Origin: CAYMUL01 sp964393605
GTDB taxonomy: Bacteria; Bacteroidota; Ignavibacteria; Ignavibacteriales; Ignavibacteriaceae
Reading direction: 5' to 3'
NCBI GenBank assembly: GCA_964393605.1
Contig: CAYMUL010000017.1
Span: forward strand, 3,158 to 67,157
Length of the DNA: 64,000 nucleotides
Shown here: positions 51,786-61,252 of the stretch, piece after piece
Layout of the letters: each line of letters begins with the position of its first letter
How positions within the stretch are numbered: the first letter of the stretch is position 1
Notes under the pieces: model-generated
What the model saw: only the letters and a program-made list of their open reading frames with translations
The model's database searches: none
Told to the model about the DNA's origin: nothing
Position numbers and translations under genes: made by a program

Positions 51786-52193
51786 TTAAGCTTTTATTTT
51801 TACACCCATTACTTCGCGATACACCATGAACTTCAATCGTTCTCGATGTTTTCTTAACATAAGTGCGCTAAGAAATCCGCCTAAAACTTCGTCTGTCTTA
51901 CGTTTAAGTTCTTCTATTTTTGGTAAAATATCTGCGAGCAATTGATCGTTTTTCGGTACAAAAATTTCAGGAACTTCCAATTCCATAAATACTTTCAAGA
52001 AACGAGCTTCTTCTTCCGAGCGACATTCGATGTAAGACTCGCTTTTTCTGCCGAGAATTACATAATATAATTTCCAGCCGAAGAATTCACTTTCAATTCT
52101 TGTAACTCCGCTGTTCAGAGGAAGTTCAAATCTTCTTCTATCTTTTCTTGGTAAAGATAATACTTTCTCTTTATAGTAATCACCAATCAGCAT
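51786..52193 (-). CDS. Small protein associated with restriction-modification locus
   Basis: 135 residues, not recognised. The N-terminal part (LPRKDRRRFELPL, SEFFGWKLYYVILGRKSESYIECRSEEEARFLKVFM) is mixed alpha/beta, the C-terminal part (ILPKIEELKRKTDEVLGGFLSALMLRKHRERL) two amphipathic helices, possibly a coiled coil. It starts 3 bases after the stop of the large nuclease-methyltransferase gene, so it is co-transcribed. It may be a specificity, stability or control factor; that is inference from position. Confidence 0.7.
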   Translation of the reverse strand: MLIGDYYKEKVLSLPRKDRRRFELPLNSGVTRIESEFFGWKLYYVILGRKSESYIECRSEEEARFLKVFMELEVPEIFVPKNDQLLADILPKIEELKRKTDEVLGGFLSALMLRKHRERLKFMVYREVMGVKIKA

Positions 52194-52196
52194 AAG

Positions 52197-55100
52197 TTAA
52201 GATTGCCTCAATAGTGTTGTAATTATATTTTCTTTAATCATCATCAAGTCAACATCATTTACACCGTTACCATTGTAGACGCTGTCCGATCTTGAAAGCC
52301 GACTTTTAACCATATCCACAACCGCGGCATAGATTTTAATTTGTTGTTCTTCGTTTAATCCGAAAAGATTTTCCATAATTATTTTATCCAGATTTCTACG
52401 AGCAGGTTTTATTCTGTTGAAATCAATAGAAATAGGGTTTTCGGCAATTTCAATGAAAACACTTTCAGCTTTTTCATTCAATAATTTTTTATAAGCCGAA
52501 ACAATTTTTTTTCTCACGTTACTATCTATAGTATGAAGATCAATCATAGGAAGTTGCTCAACAACTTTAACGTCAATATCTGCAATCGCTTGGGCACCGG
52601 TTAATTGACGTGACGAAAATTCCGTAAAAAGTCTGATGATAGTTGAATTAAGAATACCGCCAAGTAAATAAATATTTTTTTTATTTTTGGGAAAAATTCC
52701 ATAAAATTTTTTATCCTCATACACATTATCATTTAGAAGCACAGGCATTCTTTCACCAACTTTTGCGGGAAAAATTAATGGGGCGTATTCCCAATTTTTC
52801 CCGAGTGCATACCATGGATTTCTTCCATGACAGGTTGGGCGAACTGCGTAGCCGGCTTCCTCTCCGGATAGAATATATCTTAATATTTTTTTCCCGCGCA
52901 AAGATTTTTTGTCTTTCCAACAGATAATTGATTTTCGCTTTAACTGATTTTTATCAACTTTATAATTCGGGGTTTCTTTAAGTGTAAAAACTATCGGTTG
53001 TAAAAATTCTTTTTCAATTTCGTGCCGTGTTGCTTCTTCCTCAGTTAAATAAAAGAATTCGTTGGCACCTGATTTTATTCCGAATCTAACTTTCGCAACA
53101 TCCGAGAGCTTTATTAGAGATTTACTTTTTTGTCTAAGGACTTCAAATAGAATTTCCGGTGCTCTGATATATTTAGCCCAATTAGTTCCGACATATTTCA
53201 TGTCGTCCGAATTAAATCCTTCTTTCCATAAAGATTTTTGATCTTTAACATAAATTTTTAAATCATCATTTTCGTAGACATTGCTATGGGAGAGAATGGT
53301 TTTCACCAAGCCATCAAGTGCATCCGAACGTTGAACTTGACCCTCCCAATTTTTTTCGATAGGAGGAATTATTTTGCCAAGTCTTTTTTTCAAATGAACA
53401 AAGCGAACTTTGTTTTTCTCACGTTCTTTTTCATTACCACATTTATTTAAAACTAAAATACATGTATTGATATCTGCATCTGTGAACCATCGTTCAACTT
53501 TGGATTCGATGAGTGCTACTATTTTATAATTCTTAAGAAAGAATTCTTGCAGCCCAACTCCATAGTCGGAATCAAGCCAAAGAGAAGAAACGATAAAGCC
53601 AAAATAGCCGTCTTCCTTAAGAAACTTTGTTCCGTGAACAAAAAAATATGAATGAACACCGGCGCGCTTGCTGATATCTGCAAGTCTTTCATCACCACTA
53701 AAGACTGCGCTTTCAATTAATTCTTCTTTATTAACACCTGTATCCGGAATTTCTTCCTGTCGTGTGTAAGGCGGATTACCAATAATAGCATCAAAGAATC
53801 TTGGATACGTTATTTCCTTCACATCTTTTCCCAAAGTTTTTGCTCTTCGCTTTCTCCATGCATCGGCTTCAAAACCTTCCTTATCGGCTTGAAGAGCAAA
53901 AAAATCTTCGTGTAAAATGTTTGGATAATTTTCTGTTTGACTTAAATCATTAATTGCAAGATTTATTGTAGCGAGGTGAGCGGGGAATTTAGCAATATCG
54001 TTACCCCAAATAGTACTGAGAATATCATTGTGAGTTTTTAACTGATTCATCAACTTTTTATGCTGGTATGCACGAACCAAAAAAGTACCCGCACCGCAGG
54101 ACGGATCTAAAACTTTATCATCTTCATGCTTAACACAGAATTTCAAAATAAGATCTATCACATCGGGACTTGTGAAATATTGCCCCAAAGTATGCCGTTC
54201 GCTTTCGGGAATAATTCTTTCAAAAATTCTCCCGATGATATCAAATCCCAGTGAAGAAAAATCATACTTGCGTAAAACATTGACATAATCTTTTATTTCC
54301 TCAATTATTTCAATACTGTCGGGGAACGCTATTTCATCAATGAAGTCGGTTGTATAAATTGTTTCATAATCTATTTTAAGTACGAGATCAAAATGGGCTT
54401 GTAGCATTGATTTGATTAGATGACCACGAGTATAACTCAAAGGAATTTCTAACAAGTCAAGTTTATCGGGTCGCTTTGCCTGAAGCAAATTATAGAAAAG
54501 AATTTTGTTAATTAAAAGATATGCTGTTTGTCGCGAAGCTTTTGCAAAATCATCATGAGAAAAAGTGAAAGACCAACCTTGCTCGACAAACCAAGATTTT
54601 AAAGAATTAGCGAATGATGAATCCTTATGACATTTATCATCAATCATGTTTTTGTAATAACTACTGAGTACCCGAATTTTTTCGTGAATCCGAAAAATTA
54701 AAAATTCATCCAGTGCTAATTTCGGTTCAGATTCTTTTCCAGTATGAACCGAGTGGAGTTTGAGAAGAAATTCTCGTAGACCTCTTTTAATCTGTTCACT
54801 AATTTTTTGGTTTTCGATATCATCCAAATTATCAATTTCTGAAAGATTGTATTTATCTATTATCTGTTCTTCTTCCTTTTTTAAAGAATTAACTTTTTCA
54901 GTGTTGAACCAGATAAGTTTTTTAAAATTAGTTGTGGCAAAATATTTAGCTTTACGTTTAGTAGCTTTTAATCTTGCCGGCTCTTTTAATTCGTGATCGT
55001 TAAAAACATTAAAGTAGGGTTGCTTTGCCTCGATAAGACAGAGAACATTTTTGCTCCTTCTATTTTCATAAATAATTAGATCAGGTCTCTTTTTATCAGA

Positions 55101-55262
55101 AGCACTCGTTTCAACATCGGGCAAACACAGATCAAGTTTTTCTTCTTCAACAATCTGCCGCATCCAATGCATCAAAACAGCAACTGCAGTTTGCTCTGTT
55201 TTATGTACGGTTCTGTCAAAGGCACCGGAGATAGCGCTGCTGCCGATTTTATTCTTTTTCAT
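52197..55262 (-). CDS. Type IIG-like restriction enzyme: PD-(D/E)xK nuclease plus N6-adenine methyltransferase
   Basis: 1021 residues from ATG 55262; an in-frame TTG at 55316 would lie far within the upstream gene. Residues ~60-80 contain RPDLIIY...CLIEAKQ, a PD-(D/E)xK nuclease core similar to HsdR N-termini. The methyltransferase part has GQYFTSPDVIDLIL (~360), motif I DPSCGAGTFLVRA (~386) and motif IV GNPPYTRQ (~495), N6-adenine type. The last ~350 residues would recognise DNA (LLGGILNSTIIRLFTEFSSRQL). Such single-chain enzymes cut and modify DNA, guarding against phage. It overlaps the RadC-like gene by 14 bases and is followed by a small protein. Confidence 0.88.
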   Translation of the reverse strand: MKKNKIGSSAISGAFDRTVHKTEQTAVAVLMHWMRQIVEEEKLDLCLPDVETSASDKKRPDLIIYENRRSKNVLCLIEAKQPYFNVFNDHELKEPARLKATKRKAKYFATTNFKKLIWFNTEKVNSLKKEEEQIIDKYNLSEIDNLDDIENQKISEQIKRGLREFLLKLHSVHTGKESEPKLALDEFLIFRIHEKIRVLSSYYKNMIDDKCHKDSSFANSLKSWFVEQGWSFTFSHDDFAKASRQTAYLLINKILFYNLLQAKRPDKLDLLEIPLSYTRGHLIKSMLQAHFDLVLKIDYETIYTTDFIDEIAFPDSIEIIEEIKDYVNVLRKYDFSSLGFDIIGRIFERIIPESERHTLGQYFTSPDVIDLILKFCVKHEDDKVLDPSCGAGTFLVRAYQHKKLMNQLKTHNDILSTIWGNDIAKFPAHLATINLAINDLSQTENYPNILHEDFFALQADKEGFEADAWRKRRAKTLGKDVKEITYPRFFDAIIGNPPYTRQEEIPDTGVNKEELIESAVFSGDERLADISKRAGVHSYFFVHGTKFLKEDGYFGFIVSSLWLDSDYGVGLQEFFLKNYKIVALIESKVERWFTDADINTCILVLNKCGNEKEREKNKVRFVHLKKRLGKIIPPIEKNWEGQVQRSDALDGLVKTILSHSNVYENDDLKIYVKDQKSLWKEGFNSDDMKYVGTNWAKYIRAPEILFEVLRQKSKSLIKLSDVAKVRFGIKSGANEFFYLTEEEATRHEIEKEFLQPIVFTLKETPNYKVDKNQLKRKSIICWKDKKSLRGKKILRYILSGEEAGYAVRPTCHGRNPWYALGKNWEYAPLIFPAKVGERMPVLLNDNVYEDKKFYGIFPKNKKNIYLLGGILNSTIIRLFTEFSSRQLTGAQAIADIDVKVVEQLPMIDLHTIDSNVRKKIVSAYKKLLNEKAESVFIEIAENPISIDFNRIKPARRNLDKIIMENLFGLNEEQQIKIYAAVVDMVKSRLSRSDSVYNGNGVNDVDLMMIKENIITTLLRQS

Positions 55263-55587
55263 ACTCTTCAAAAACTTGGTCAACGATTCTTCGGGCAATT
55301 TCAAAAAGTGCGGCAATCCTTACTATTTTTCTTTCCCCCATTCCTTTAAATTCAAGAAATCTTGATAACGGTTGATTGGCAATACCTTTATATCCGCTGA
55401 ACCGCCGAAGTATTTCGTCTGCCAATTCTTCGGCACTTTTGCCTTTTGTTCCCGTTGAAATTATAATTGCGAGCAACTCCGCATCAGAAAGACATTTTGC
55501 GCCTTTCTCAATTAACTTACCCCCCGGATGTTTCCATCGTTCGTAATCAGTTGTCGGTTCGGATATTTTGAATTTCGTTTTACTCAT
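55249..55587 (-). CDS. RadC N-terminal (UPF0758) domain protein without JAB domain
   Basis: 112 residues. The HhH-containing RadC N-terminal segment is clear: KCLSDAELLAIIISTGTKGKSAEELADEILRRF and FKGMGERKIVRIAALFEIARR. Normal RadC is about 225 residues and ends in an MPN/JAB metalloprotease-like domain with an EXnHxHPSG motif; that half is absent. The frame is intact and ends naturally within the start of the type IIG-like gene (14-base overlap), so this looks like a stable short form and not a broken gene. It might assist DNA binding of the restriction system. Confidence 0.85.
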   Translation of the reverse strand: MSKTKFKISEPTTDYERWKHPGGKLIEKGAKCLSDAELLAIIISTGTKGKSAEELADEILRRFSGYKGIANQPLSRFLEFKGMGERKIVRIAALFEIARRIVDQVFEEYEKE

Positions 55588-55623
55588 TTATAAAAATATT
55601 AATTAACGTAACATAATCTTAAT

Positions 55624-56838
55624 TTAATTATTCGGTCTTTCTCCCATTGGTGCGGTTGTAAAGAAATCGTTGTAATATCTTTGAGTATATTTTTCAACTA
55701 ACTCACTAATTCTTTCTTCACTTGAAGATTTAATAATTAAACCTGCGTGATACGGTTTATTCATTCTCCAGACTACTTCAGGGTCGTTGTAGGAATTAAG
55801 ATCGGGATATTCTTGTTTTGCGAGTGAAGTAATTATTGCGGCAAAATTATTTTCTTCTTCCGGCGGAGAATATTTTTTGAGATCATGACTAACTTCAATC
55901 TTCGCCCATTCTCTCCAAAGATTAATTCCCGATGCAGCTTCAATTAAATTTGATAAATGTGCGCCCCCCACTCTTGCAGAGGTTTCTATAAAATAAAAAT
56001 TTCCGTTGTCGGATGATTTCACAAATTCAGAATGAGAAACTCCGTAAAGCAATCCGAACGCTTTAAGAAGTCTGTCGTTTATTCCAAGAAGTTTCATCGA
56101 GTCTTCCGATTCGCGATTCAAGTTTTGGCTTGTAAATACGCGCCCTTGGTGAGCTACTTCAAATGGCGGCGTTCCATATTTGCTGGCGATTGCAAATTTA
56201 ATTTCACCGTTAACAACGATTGAATCGACGTGATAAATATTTCCGGTGATAAATTGTTCGGCGAGAAAAAAAGATTGTTCGTCGCCGAGTTCATTTACGC
56301 GATTCCATAATTCATTTTCATCGTTCACTTTTTTCATTCCGTATGCACCTGCAAGCATACGCGGTTTTACCATATAAGGAAATGGAACTCTTGAGATAAA
56401 TTGTTTTATCTCATCATAATTTAAAATGTGCTGAAACTCGGGGACGGGAATTCCTTTTTCTTTTGCACGGGTGCGCATTGCAAGTTTGTCGCGGAAGTAT
56501 CGCGCAGTTGTATCTCCCATTCCTGGAACGCGCAGATGTTCTCGCACCGAAGCGGCTTTCTCCACATCAAAATCGTCGAGCGCAACGATGCGGTCAATCT
56601 TTTCATTTCTTGCAAGATAACTTACGCCATAAATAACATCTCGCATATTCCATTCTTGTTTTTGATCGGGAATGAAAAATATTTCATCCAGCGATTCGCG
56701 AGGCCAACTCGCATTTTCCAAACTTTTTGAAGTTAGGAGAACAACACGAGCACCTTGATTTTTAGCCTCGCGCATGAAGTCGAAACCTTTTTCATAACTT
56801 GCCAAACATAAGATTGTTTTATTCTTACCTTTACTCAT
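55624..56838 (-). CDS. ATP-grasp domain protein (carboxylate-amine ligase-like)
   Basis: 404 residues from ATG 56838, preceded by GAGAGAATGCA; an in-frame TTG at 56853 is possible. N-terminal pre-ATP-grasp domain (TILCLASYEKGFDFMREA), then ATP-binding PYMVKPRMLAGAYGMKKV and the Mg-binding FIETSARVGGAHLSNLI. The family joins carboxylates to amines or thiols (biotin carboxylase, D-Ala-D-Ala ligase, peptide ligases). Substrate unknown. It stands alone between a defence locus and a lipoprotein gene. Confidence 0.83.
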   Translation of the reverse strand: MSKGKNKTILCLASYEKGFDFMREAKNQGARVVLLTSKSLENASWPRESLDEIFFIPDQKQEWNMRDVIYGVSYLARNEKIDRIVALDDFDVEKAASVREHLRVPGMGDTTARYFRDKLAMRTRAKEKGIPVPEFQHILNYDEIKQFISRVPFPYMVKPRMLAGAYGMKKVNDENELWNRVNELGDEQSFFLAEQFITGNIYHVDSIVVNGEIKFAIASKYGTPPFEVAHQGRVFTSQNLNRESEDSMKLLGINDRLLKAFGLLYGVSHSEFVKSSDNGNFYFIETSARVGGAHLSNLIEAASGINLWREWAKIEVSHDLKKYSPPEEENNFAAIITSLAKQEYPDLNSYNDPEVVWRMNKPYHAGLIIKSSSEERISELVEKYTQRYYNDFFTTAPMGERPNN

Positions 56839-56929
56839 TGCATTCTCTCTCAATTAATATTTTGAATTTAAAATGATAATAAACTTTTGTGAAATCAGTT
56901 TCAATAGGTAATTTAAGATTAGTTAAATT

Positions 56930-57367
56930 CTAATCGGCGTAAAGTTCGAACTCTTTTTCAACTGATGTGCTGTTGCCGTTCTTTTTATCTGTGATAGATA
57001 TAACCAATTTATAAGTTCCGGGTTTAAAAGTTGAACCCAGCTCAAACTGAATATCGATTGGAACATCCGCTAAAATTTCGTTTGATGTTCCTTCCAGATT
57101 ATCGTTAAAAATTTTTTCAATCTTTGTATTGTCGGGTGTTATCAAATCGGCGGAGTAATTTAAGTTGTACTGAAAAATATTTTCGACTTTATCTTGCTGA
57201 ACTCCTTTTACAATTGCGCTCGCGTTAATCTCCCACGCATCGACTAAGTCATACGCAAAAACTTCAACGCTCTGTGCAGAAAACCGAACAGGTTCATCTT
57301 TTCCGCAGCCGAACAACAGCATGATTGAAAATGAAATAAACAAAATTTTCGTTTGAGCTGAATTCAT
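56930..57367 (-). CDS. Lipoprotein of unknown function
   Basis: 145 residues. Signal peptide with lipobox LFGC (Cys 21). The rest is predicted beta-rich: VEVFAYDLVDAWEINASAIVKG, PIDIQFELGSTFKPGTYKLVISITDKKNGN, an immunoglobulin-like pattern. It follows serC by 15 bases and may be co-transcribed. No family recognised. Confidence 0.72.
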   Translation of the reverse strand: MNSAQTKILFISFSIMLLFGCGKDEPVRFSAQSVEVFAYDLVDAWEINASAIVKGVQQDKVENIFQYNLNYSADLITPDNTKIEKIFNDNLEGTSNEILADVPIDIQFELGSTFKPGTYKLVISITDKKNGNSTSVEKEFELYAD

Positions 57368-57382
57368 GTTAACCTCGCTTTA

Positions 57383-58471
57383 TTAACCGTTTTTCGTTTG
57401 AAAATCTTTCATGAATGAAACAAGATATTCAACGCCTTTTTTAGGAAATGCATTATAAATTGATGCGCGCAATCCACCGACAGAACGATGACCTTTCAAT
57501 CCATCAAAGCCTGCGGCTGTTGTTTCTTTAATTAATTTCTTTTCAAGTTCTTCAGAAGGAAGATTAAAAGTTATGTTCATTAATGAACGGCTATCATTTT
57601 CTGCATGTCCGCGATAATATCCGCCGCTTGCATCAATGCAATCATAAAGAATATTTGCTTTCTCCAAATTCAATTTATACATCGCATCCAATCCGCCGTT
57701 CTTCAATAAATATTTTCCGACAAGATTAATGATATAAATTCCGAAACAATTTGGAGTGTTGTAAAGAGAATTATTTTCCGCGTGAGTTTTGTAACTCAAC
57801 ATTGTGTGCAGTGATGATGAACTTCGTTCGAGCATATCTTTTCTCATTATTACAAGCGTAACGCCGGAAGGACCAATGTTCTTCTGCGCACCCGCATAAA
57901 TCAAGGCGTATTTGCTAACATCAATTTTTTTGTGAAGAATATCCGAAGATGCATCACAAACAAGAGGAACAGCACCGACATTCGGCTCGCTTTTGAATTG
58001 CGTTCCAAATATTGTGTTGTTCGATGTGAAGTGAACGTAAGCCGCTTCAGAATCTAATTTCAGTTCTTCCTGTTTGGGGATGCGTTTAAAATTTTCTCCT
58101 TCGGTAGATGCGGCGATGTTCACGGTTCCGCAACGCTTCGCTTCTTTAATTGCTTTTTGAGACCACGTACCTGTGTTGATGTAATCAGCTTTATTTGCAG
58201 GTGGCATCAAGTTTAGCGGCACCATCGAAAATTGCAGTGATGCGCCTCCTTGTAAAAATAATATTTCGTAATTATCGGGAATCGAAAGCAATTCTTTCAT
58301 CGAAGAAATTGCGCCCGCGTGAATTTCGTCAAACACTTTTGAACGATGACTGATTTCAAGAACAGACATTCCTACTCCGGGAAGTGTGAAGAGTTGTTCT
58401 TGAGCTTCTTTTAATACTGCCTCCGGTAAAACTGCCGGACCGGCGCTGAAGTTATATATTCTATTTTCCAT
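57383..58471 (-). CDS. serC: Phosphoserine aminotransferase SerC
   Basis: 362 residues. It begins IYNFSAGPAVLPEAVLKEAQ; GASLQFSMVPLNLM and the PLP Lys in YAGAQKNIGPSGVTLVIMR are diagnostic; GLKGHRSVGGLRASIYNAF closes the active site. It converts 3-phosphohydroxypyruvate and glutamate to phosphoserine, in serine and pyridoxal phosphate synthesis. ATG preceded by AAAAAGGAAACAAGTA. DUF1015 lies just upstream. Confidence 0.96.
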   Translation of the reverse strand: MENRIYNFSAGPAVLPEAVLKEAQEQLFTLPGVGMSVLEISHRSKVFDEIHAGAISSMKELLSIPDNYEILFLQGGASLQFSMVPLNLMPPANKADYINTGTWSQKAIKEAKRCGTVNIAASTEGENFKRIPKQEELKLDSEAAYVHFTSNNTIFGTQFKSEPNVGAVPLVCDASSDILHKKIDVSKYALIYAGAQKNIGPSGVTLVIMRKDMLERSSSSLHTMLSYKTHAENNSLYNTPNCFGIYIINLVGKYLLKNGGLDAMYKLNLEKANILYDCIDASGGYYRGHAENDSRSLMNITFNLPSEELEKKLIKETTAAGFDGLKGHRSVGGLRASIYNAFPKKGVEYLVSFMKDFQTKNG

Positions 58472-58588
58472 TACTTGTTTCCTTTTTGTTGTGTAAGGGT
58501 GAAAAGTTTTTATTTCCTAAATTATTTTTCAAATTCCTTCTTCGGATTCATCTTCTTCTCTAAAAAAGCGTAAGGGATGAGATTTGAA

Positions 58589-59836
58589 TTAAATTAAATG
58601 CGTTAAAAATCCGTCTCTAAGTTTTGGTTCGAACCAAGTTGATTTTGGCGGCATAATTTCTCCGGCATCGGAGATGTTCATCAAATCATCGACCGAAACA
58701 GGGAAAAGTGAAAATGCAACGGCAAACTCGCCGCTCTCAACAAGTTTTTCCAATTCATCTGTGCCGCGAATTCCACCGACGAAATCTATCCGTTTATTTG
58801 TTCGCGGGTCATCAATTCCAAGAATAGGATTGAGCAGAAAGTTTTGCAGATTACTAACATCAAGTTTATCGGCTATTGACGAGGATAAACTATTGCTGGC
58901 GAAAATTTTATCTCGCGGTATTAGCTCGTACCATTTTTTATTTATATACATACAGTATTGTTCACGCTTCACCGGTTCTTTGTGATTCGATTCAACGATA
59001 ATAAAATTTTCAGAAATCTCTCTTAAAAATTCTTGTTCCGAAAACCCATTTAAATCTTTTACAACTCTATTGTATGGAAGAATTCGCAACTGTTCCGCAG
59101 GAAAAAGAACGGCGATAAAAAAATTATATTCTTCATCTCCGGTGTGGTTTTTATCTCTCTTCATCATCTCTGTTTTGGCGCGGCTGGCACTTGCAGCGCG
59201 ATGATGTCCATCGGCGATGTATAATTTTTTTACTTCTTTAATTGAGTTGACGATTGTGTTATTCAACCCCACCGGTATTTTCCAGATTGTGTGTTGAATT
59301 CCGTCAACGCTTGTTAAATCATAAAGATAACTTTCAGTCTGAATAATGTTTTTAATTATTTTATTTAAATCTTCAATACCGCGGTAAGTTAAAAATACAA
59401 CCCCCGTTTGCGCGTGTGTTGTAATGATGTGATTTGTTCTATCATCTTCTTTTTCTTTGCGGGTTTTTTCATGTTTCAAAATTACATCATTGTTGTAATC
59501 CTCAACCGAAAAAGTTGCGGCAATACCGACATGGCATTGCATTCCCATTATTAATCTGTAAAGATAAAATGAGGGTTCTGCCTCTTCCAGCATCGGAGCT
59601 TCTTTGATGATTCTTTCTAAATTTTGTTTTGCAAGATTATAGACTGATGAGTCGTAAGGATTAGAATTATCCGGAAGTTCAATTTCACTTCTCGTAATTC
59701 TTAAAAAACTTAAAGGATTATCTTTAGCAAACTCTCTTGCTTCTTTCGTATTCACAACATCGTACGGTACGCTTGCAACCAAAGATGCAGCGGCAGGGGA
59801 CGGTCGTAATGCTTTAAATGGTCTGATGATCGCCAT
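58589..59836 (-). CDS. DUF1015 family protein
   Basis: 415 residues from ATG 59836 (TTGGAGAGAAG-ATG), preferred over 59863. IRPFKALRPSPAAASLVASVPYDVVNTKEAR is the characteristic start, LYIADGHHRAASASRA the conserved core. The family is uncharacterised, but in many genomes it adjoins serA/serC, as here, hinting at a role in serine metabolism. TTCGAACC near the end belongs to its coding sequence. Confidence 0.9.
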   Translation of the reverse strand: MAIIRPFKALRPSPAAASLVASVPYDVVNTKEAREFAKDNPLSFLRITRSEIELPDNSNPYDSSVYNLAKQNLERIIKEAPMLEEAEPSFYLYRLIMGMQCHVGIAATFSVEDYNNDVILKHEKTRKEKEDDRTNHIITTHAQTGVVFLTYRGIEDLNKIIKNIIQTESYLYDLTSVDGIQHTIWKIPVGLNNTIVNSIKEVKKLYIADGHHRAASASRAKTEMMKRDKNHTGDEEYNFFIAVLFPAEQLRILPYNRVVKDLNGFSEQEFLREISENFIIVESNHKEPVKREQYCMYINKKWYELIPRDKIFASNSLSSSIADKLDVSNLQNFLLNPILGIDDPRTNKRIDFVGGIRGTDELEKLVESGEFAVAFSLFPVSVDDLMNISDAGEIMPPKSTWFEPKLRDGFLTHLI

Positions 59837-59994
59837 CTTCTCTCCAATTTTTAAATTTACCACTCCAAAATTCGTAAAATAAAAGACAACTTTCCATTAA
59901 GTTTCACTAAATTCGTACGAATTCTGATACAAAAATTTTTATGGTTTTTGAGATTCGCTGAGAATAATTATTTTTAATAAAAAGAAAGTAAAAA

Positions 59995-60624
59995 ATGACT
60001 AAGAAAGAGAAAACTTTGCAAAAGAATATGATTCTTCTTTTCATGTTGTTAATTGTTGCCGCAGTAGTTTGGTTTTCGGAAACTGCAAATTCAAAAGCCG
60101 GAACTATCGATGAGAAAAAATTTTCCAAAGTTGAAAATTTTTCTTTGAAGGATTACAACGGAAAAGAACACAATCTCTCCGATTTCAAAAATTCGAAGGC
60201 GATTGTTTTAATGTTCATCGCAACTGAATGTCCCGTTTCAAACGCTTATAATGAGCGGATGGCAAAGATTGCGAATGATTACAAAAATAAAAACATTGCA
60301 TTTCTCGGAATCAATTCCAACAAAGAAGAGAGCATTGAAGATATTAAAACTCACGCACTCGAAAACAATTTTGAGTTTATCATTTTGAAAGATTGGGAGA
60401 ACAAAATTGCAGATAAATTTTCTGCGGCTGTTACTCCCGAAATTTTTGTTTTAAGCACAAACTATGAAATTCTTTATCACGGAAGAATTGATGACAACAG
60501 ACGCGAAAAAGATGTGAAGTCGAACGATCTATCAAATGCGCTTAACGAAATTCTCTCCGGGAAAGAAGTTTCGATGAAAGAAACAAAAGCGTTCGGATGC
60601 ACAATCAAGCGCATTAATAAATGA
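59995..60624 (+). CDS. Redoxin (thioredoxin-fold), membrane-anchored
   Basis: 209 residues. N-terminal signal anchor (MILLFMLLIVAAVVWF). The domain FSLKDYNGKEHNLSDFKNSKAIVLMFIATECPVSNAYNERM has a single-Cys active site (ECPVS), like AhpC/TSA-type redoxins, and the C-terminal KETKAFGCTIKR has a second conserved Cys that could resolve it. Such proteins act in the periplasm on disulfides or peroxides. Its stop overlaps the start of a TlpA-like gene, making a redox operon. Confidence 0.83.
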   Translation: MTKKEKTLQKNMILLFMLLIVAAVVWFSETANSKAGTIDEKKFSKVENFSLKDYNGKEHNLSDFKNSKAIVLMFIATECPVSNAYNERMAKIANDYKNKNIAFLGINSNKEESIEDIKTHALENNFEFIILKDWENKIADKFSAAVTPEIFVLSTNYEILYHGRIDDNRREKDVKSNDLSNALNEILSGKEVSMKETKAFGCTIKRINK

Positions 60625-61148
60625 TGAATTTTTTTGTTGTAATTGTTTTAATTCTTTTCATTCCGAATAAATCATTCCTTGAAGAAATAGAAAAACCGCA
60701 AACGAAAAAAAATTTCACTCCAAAAATTGAACGAATGAATTCCGCCAAACTTGATTCGCTAATTAAAAATCGCAATGGGAAAATTTTATTTTTAAATGTT
60801 TGGGCTACATGGTGCAAACCTTGTGTGGAAGAGTTCCCGGATATTGTTAATCTTCATGAAAAATATAAAAATTCAAAAGTTGACATCACCGCGTTAAGTG
60901 TTGATTTTGAAGATGAACTTGAAAAGAAAGTAATTCCGTTCTTGAAGAAAAATGAAGTTGAATTCAAAACATTCATCGGCAATTTTAAGAATGATGAAGA
61001 ACTAATCAACAAACTGAACGTAAATTGGCGTGGCGATGTACCCGCAACTTTAATTTATGATAAAAATGGAAAGCTCAAAAAATTCTTTACCGGAAAAAAG
61101 AGTTTGAAGGAATTTTCCGAAGCAATCGAGTCCCTAAAAATGAATTGA
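60621..61148 (+). CDS. TlpA-family thioredoxin-like protein
   Basis: 175 residues. Signal-anchor start (MNFFVVIVLILFIP), then ILFLNVWATWCKPCVEEFPDIVNLHEKY with the CxxC redox site, and cis-Pro in GDVPATLIYDKNGKLKKFF. Extracytoplasmic thiol-disulfide oxidoreductase. ATG overlaps the redoxin stop, so both are translated together. Confidence 0.88.
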   Translation: MMNFFVVIVLILFIPNKSFLEEIEKPQTKKNFTPKIERMNSAKLDSLIKNRNGKILFLNVWATWCKPCVEEFPDIVNLHEKYKNSKVDITALSVDFEDELEKKVIPFLKKNEVEFKTFIGNFKNDEELINKLNVNWRGDVPATLIYDKNGKLKKFFTGKKSLKEFSEAIESLKMN

Positions 61149-61252
61149 AGTGCAATATCACTACAAGCAAAATCTTTACTGAATGAAGTCTTGTTATAAA
61201 AAAAATTTTCTTAACTTTAACTAAAAATTAATTTAAAATAATGGAGTTATAC

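Noticed and set aside
58624..58637. TTGGTTCGAACCAA resembling a tRNA T-loop
   Set aside because: It is a palindrome inside the DUF1015 coding sequence, and no acceptor, D or anticodon arms surround it.
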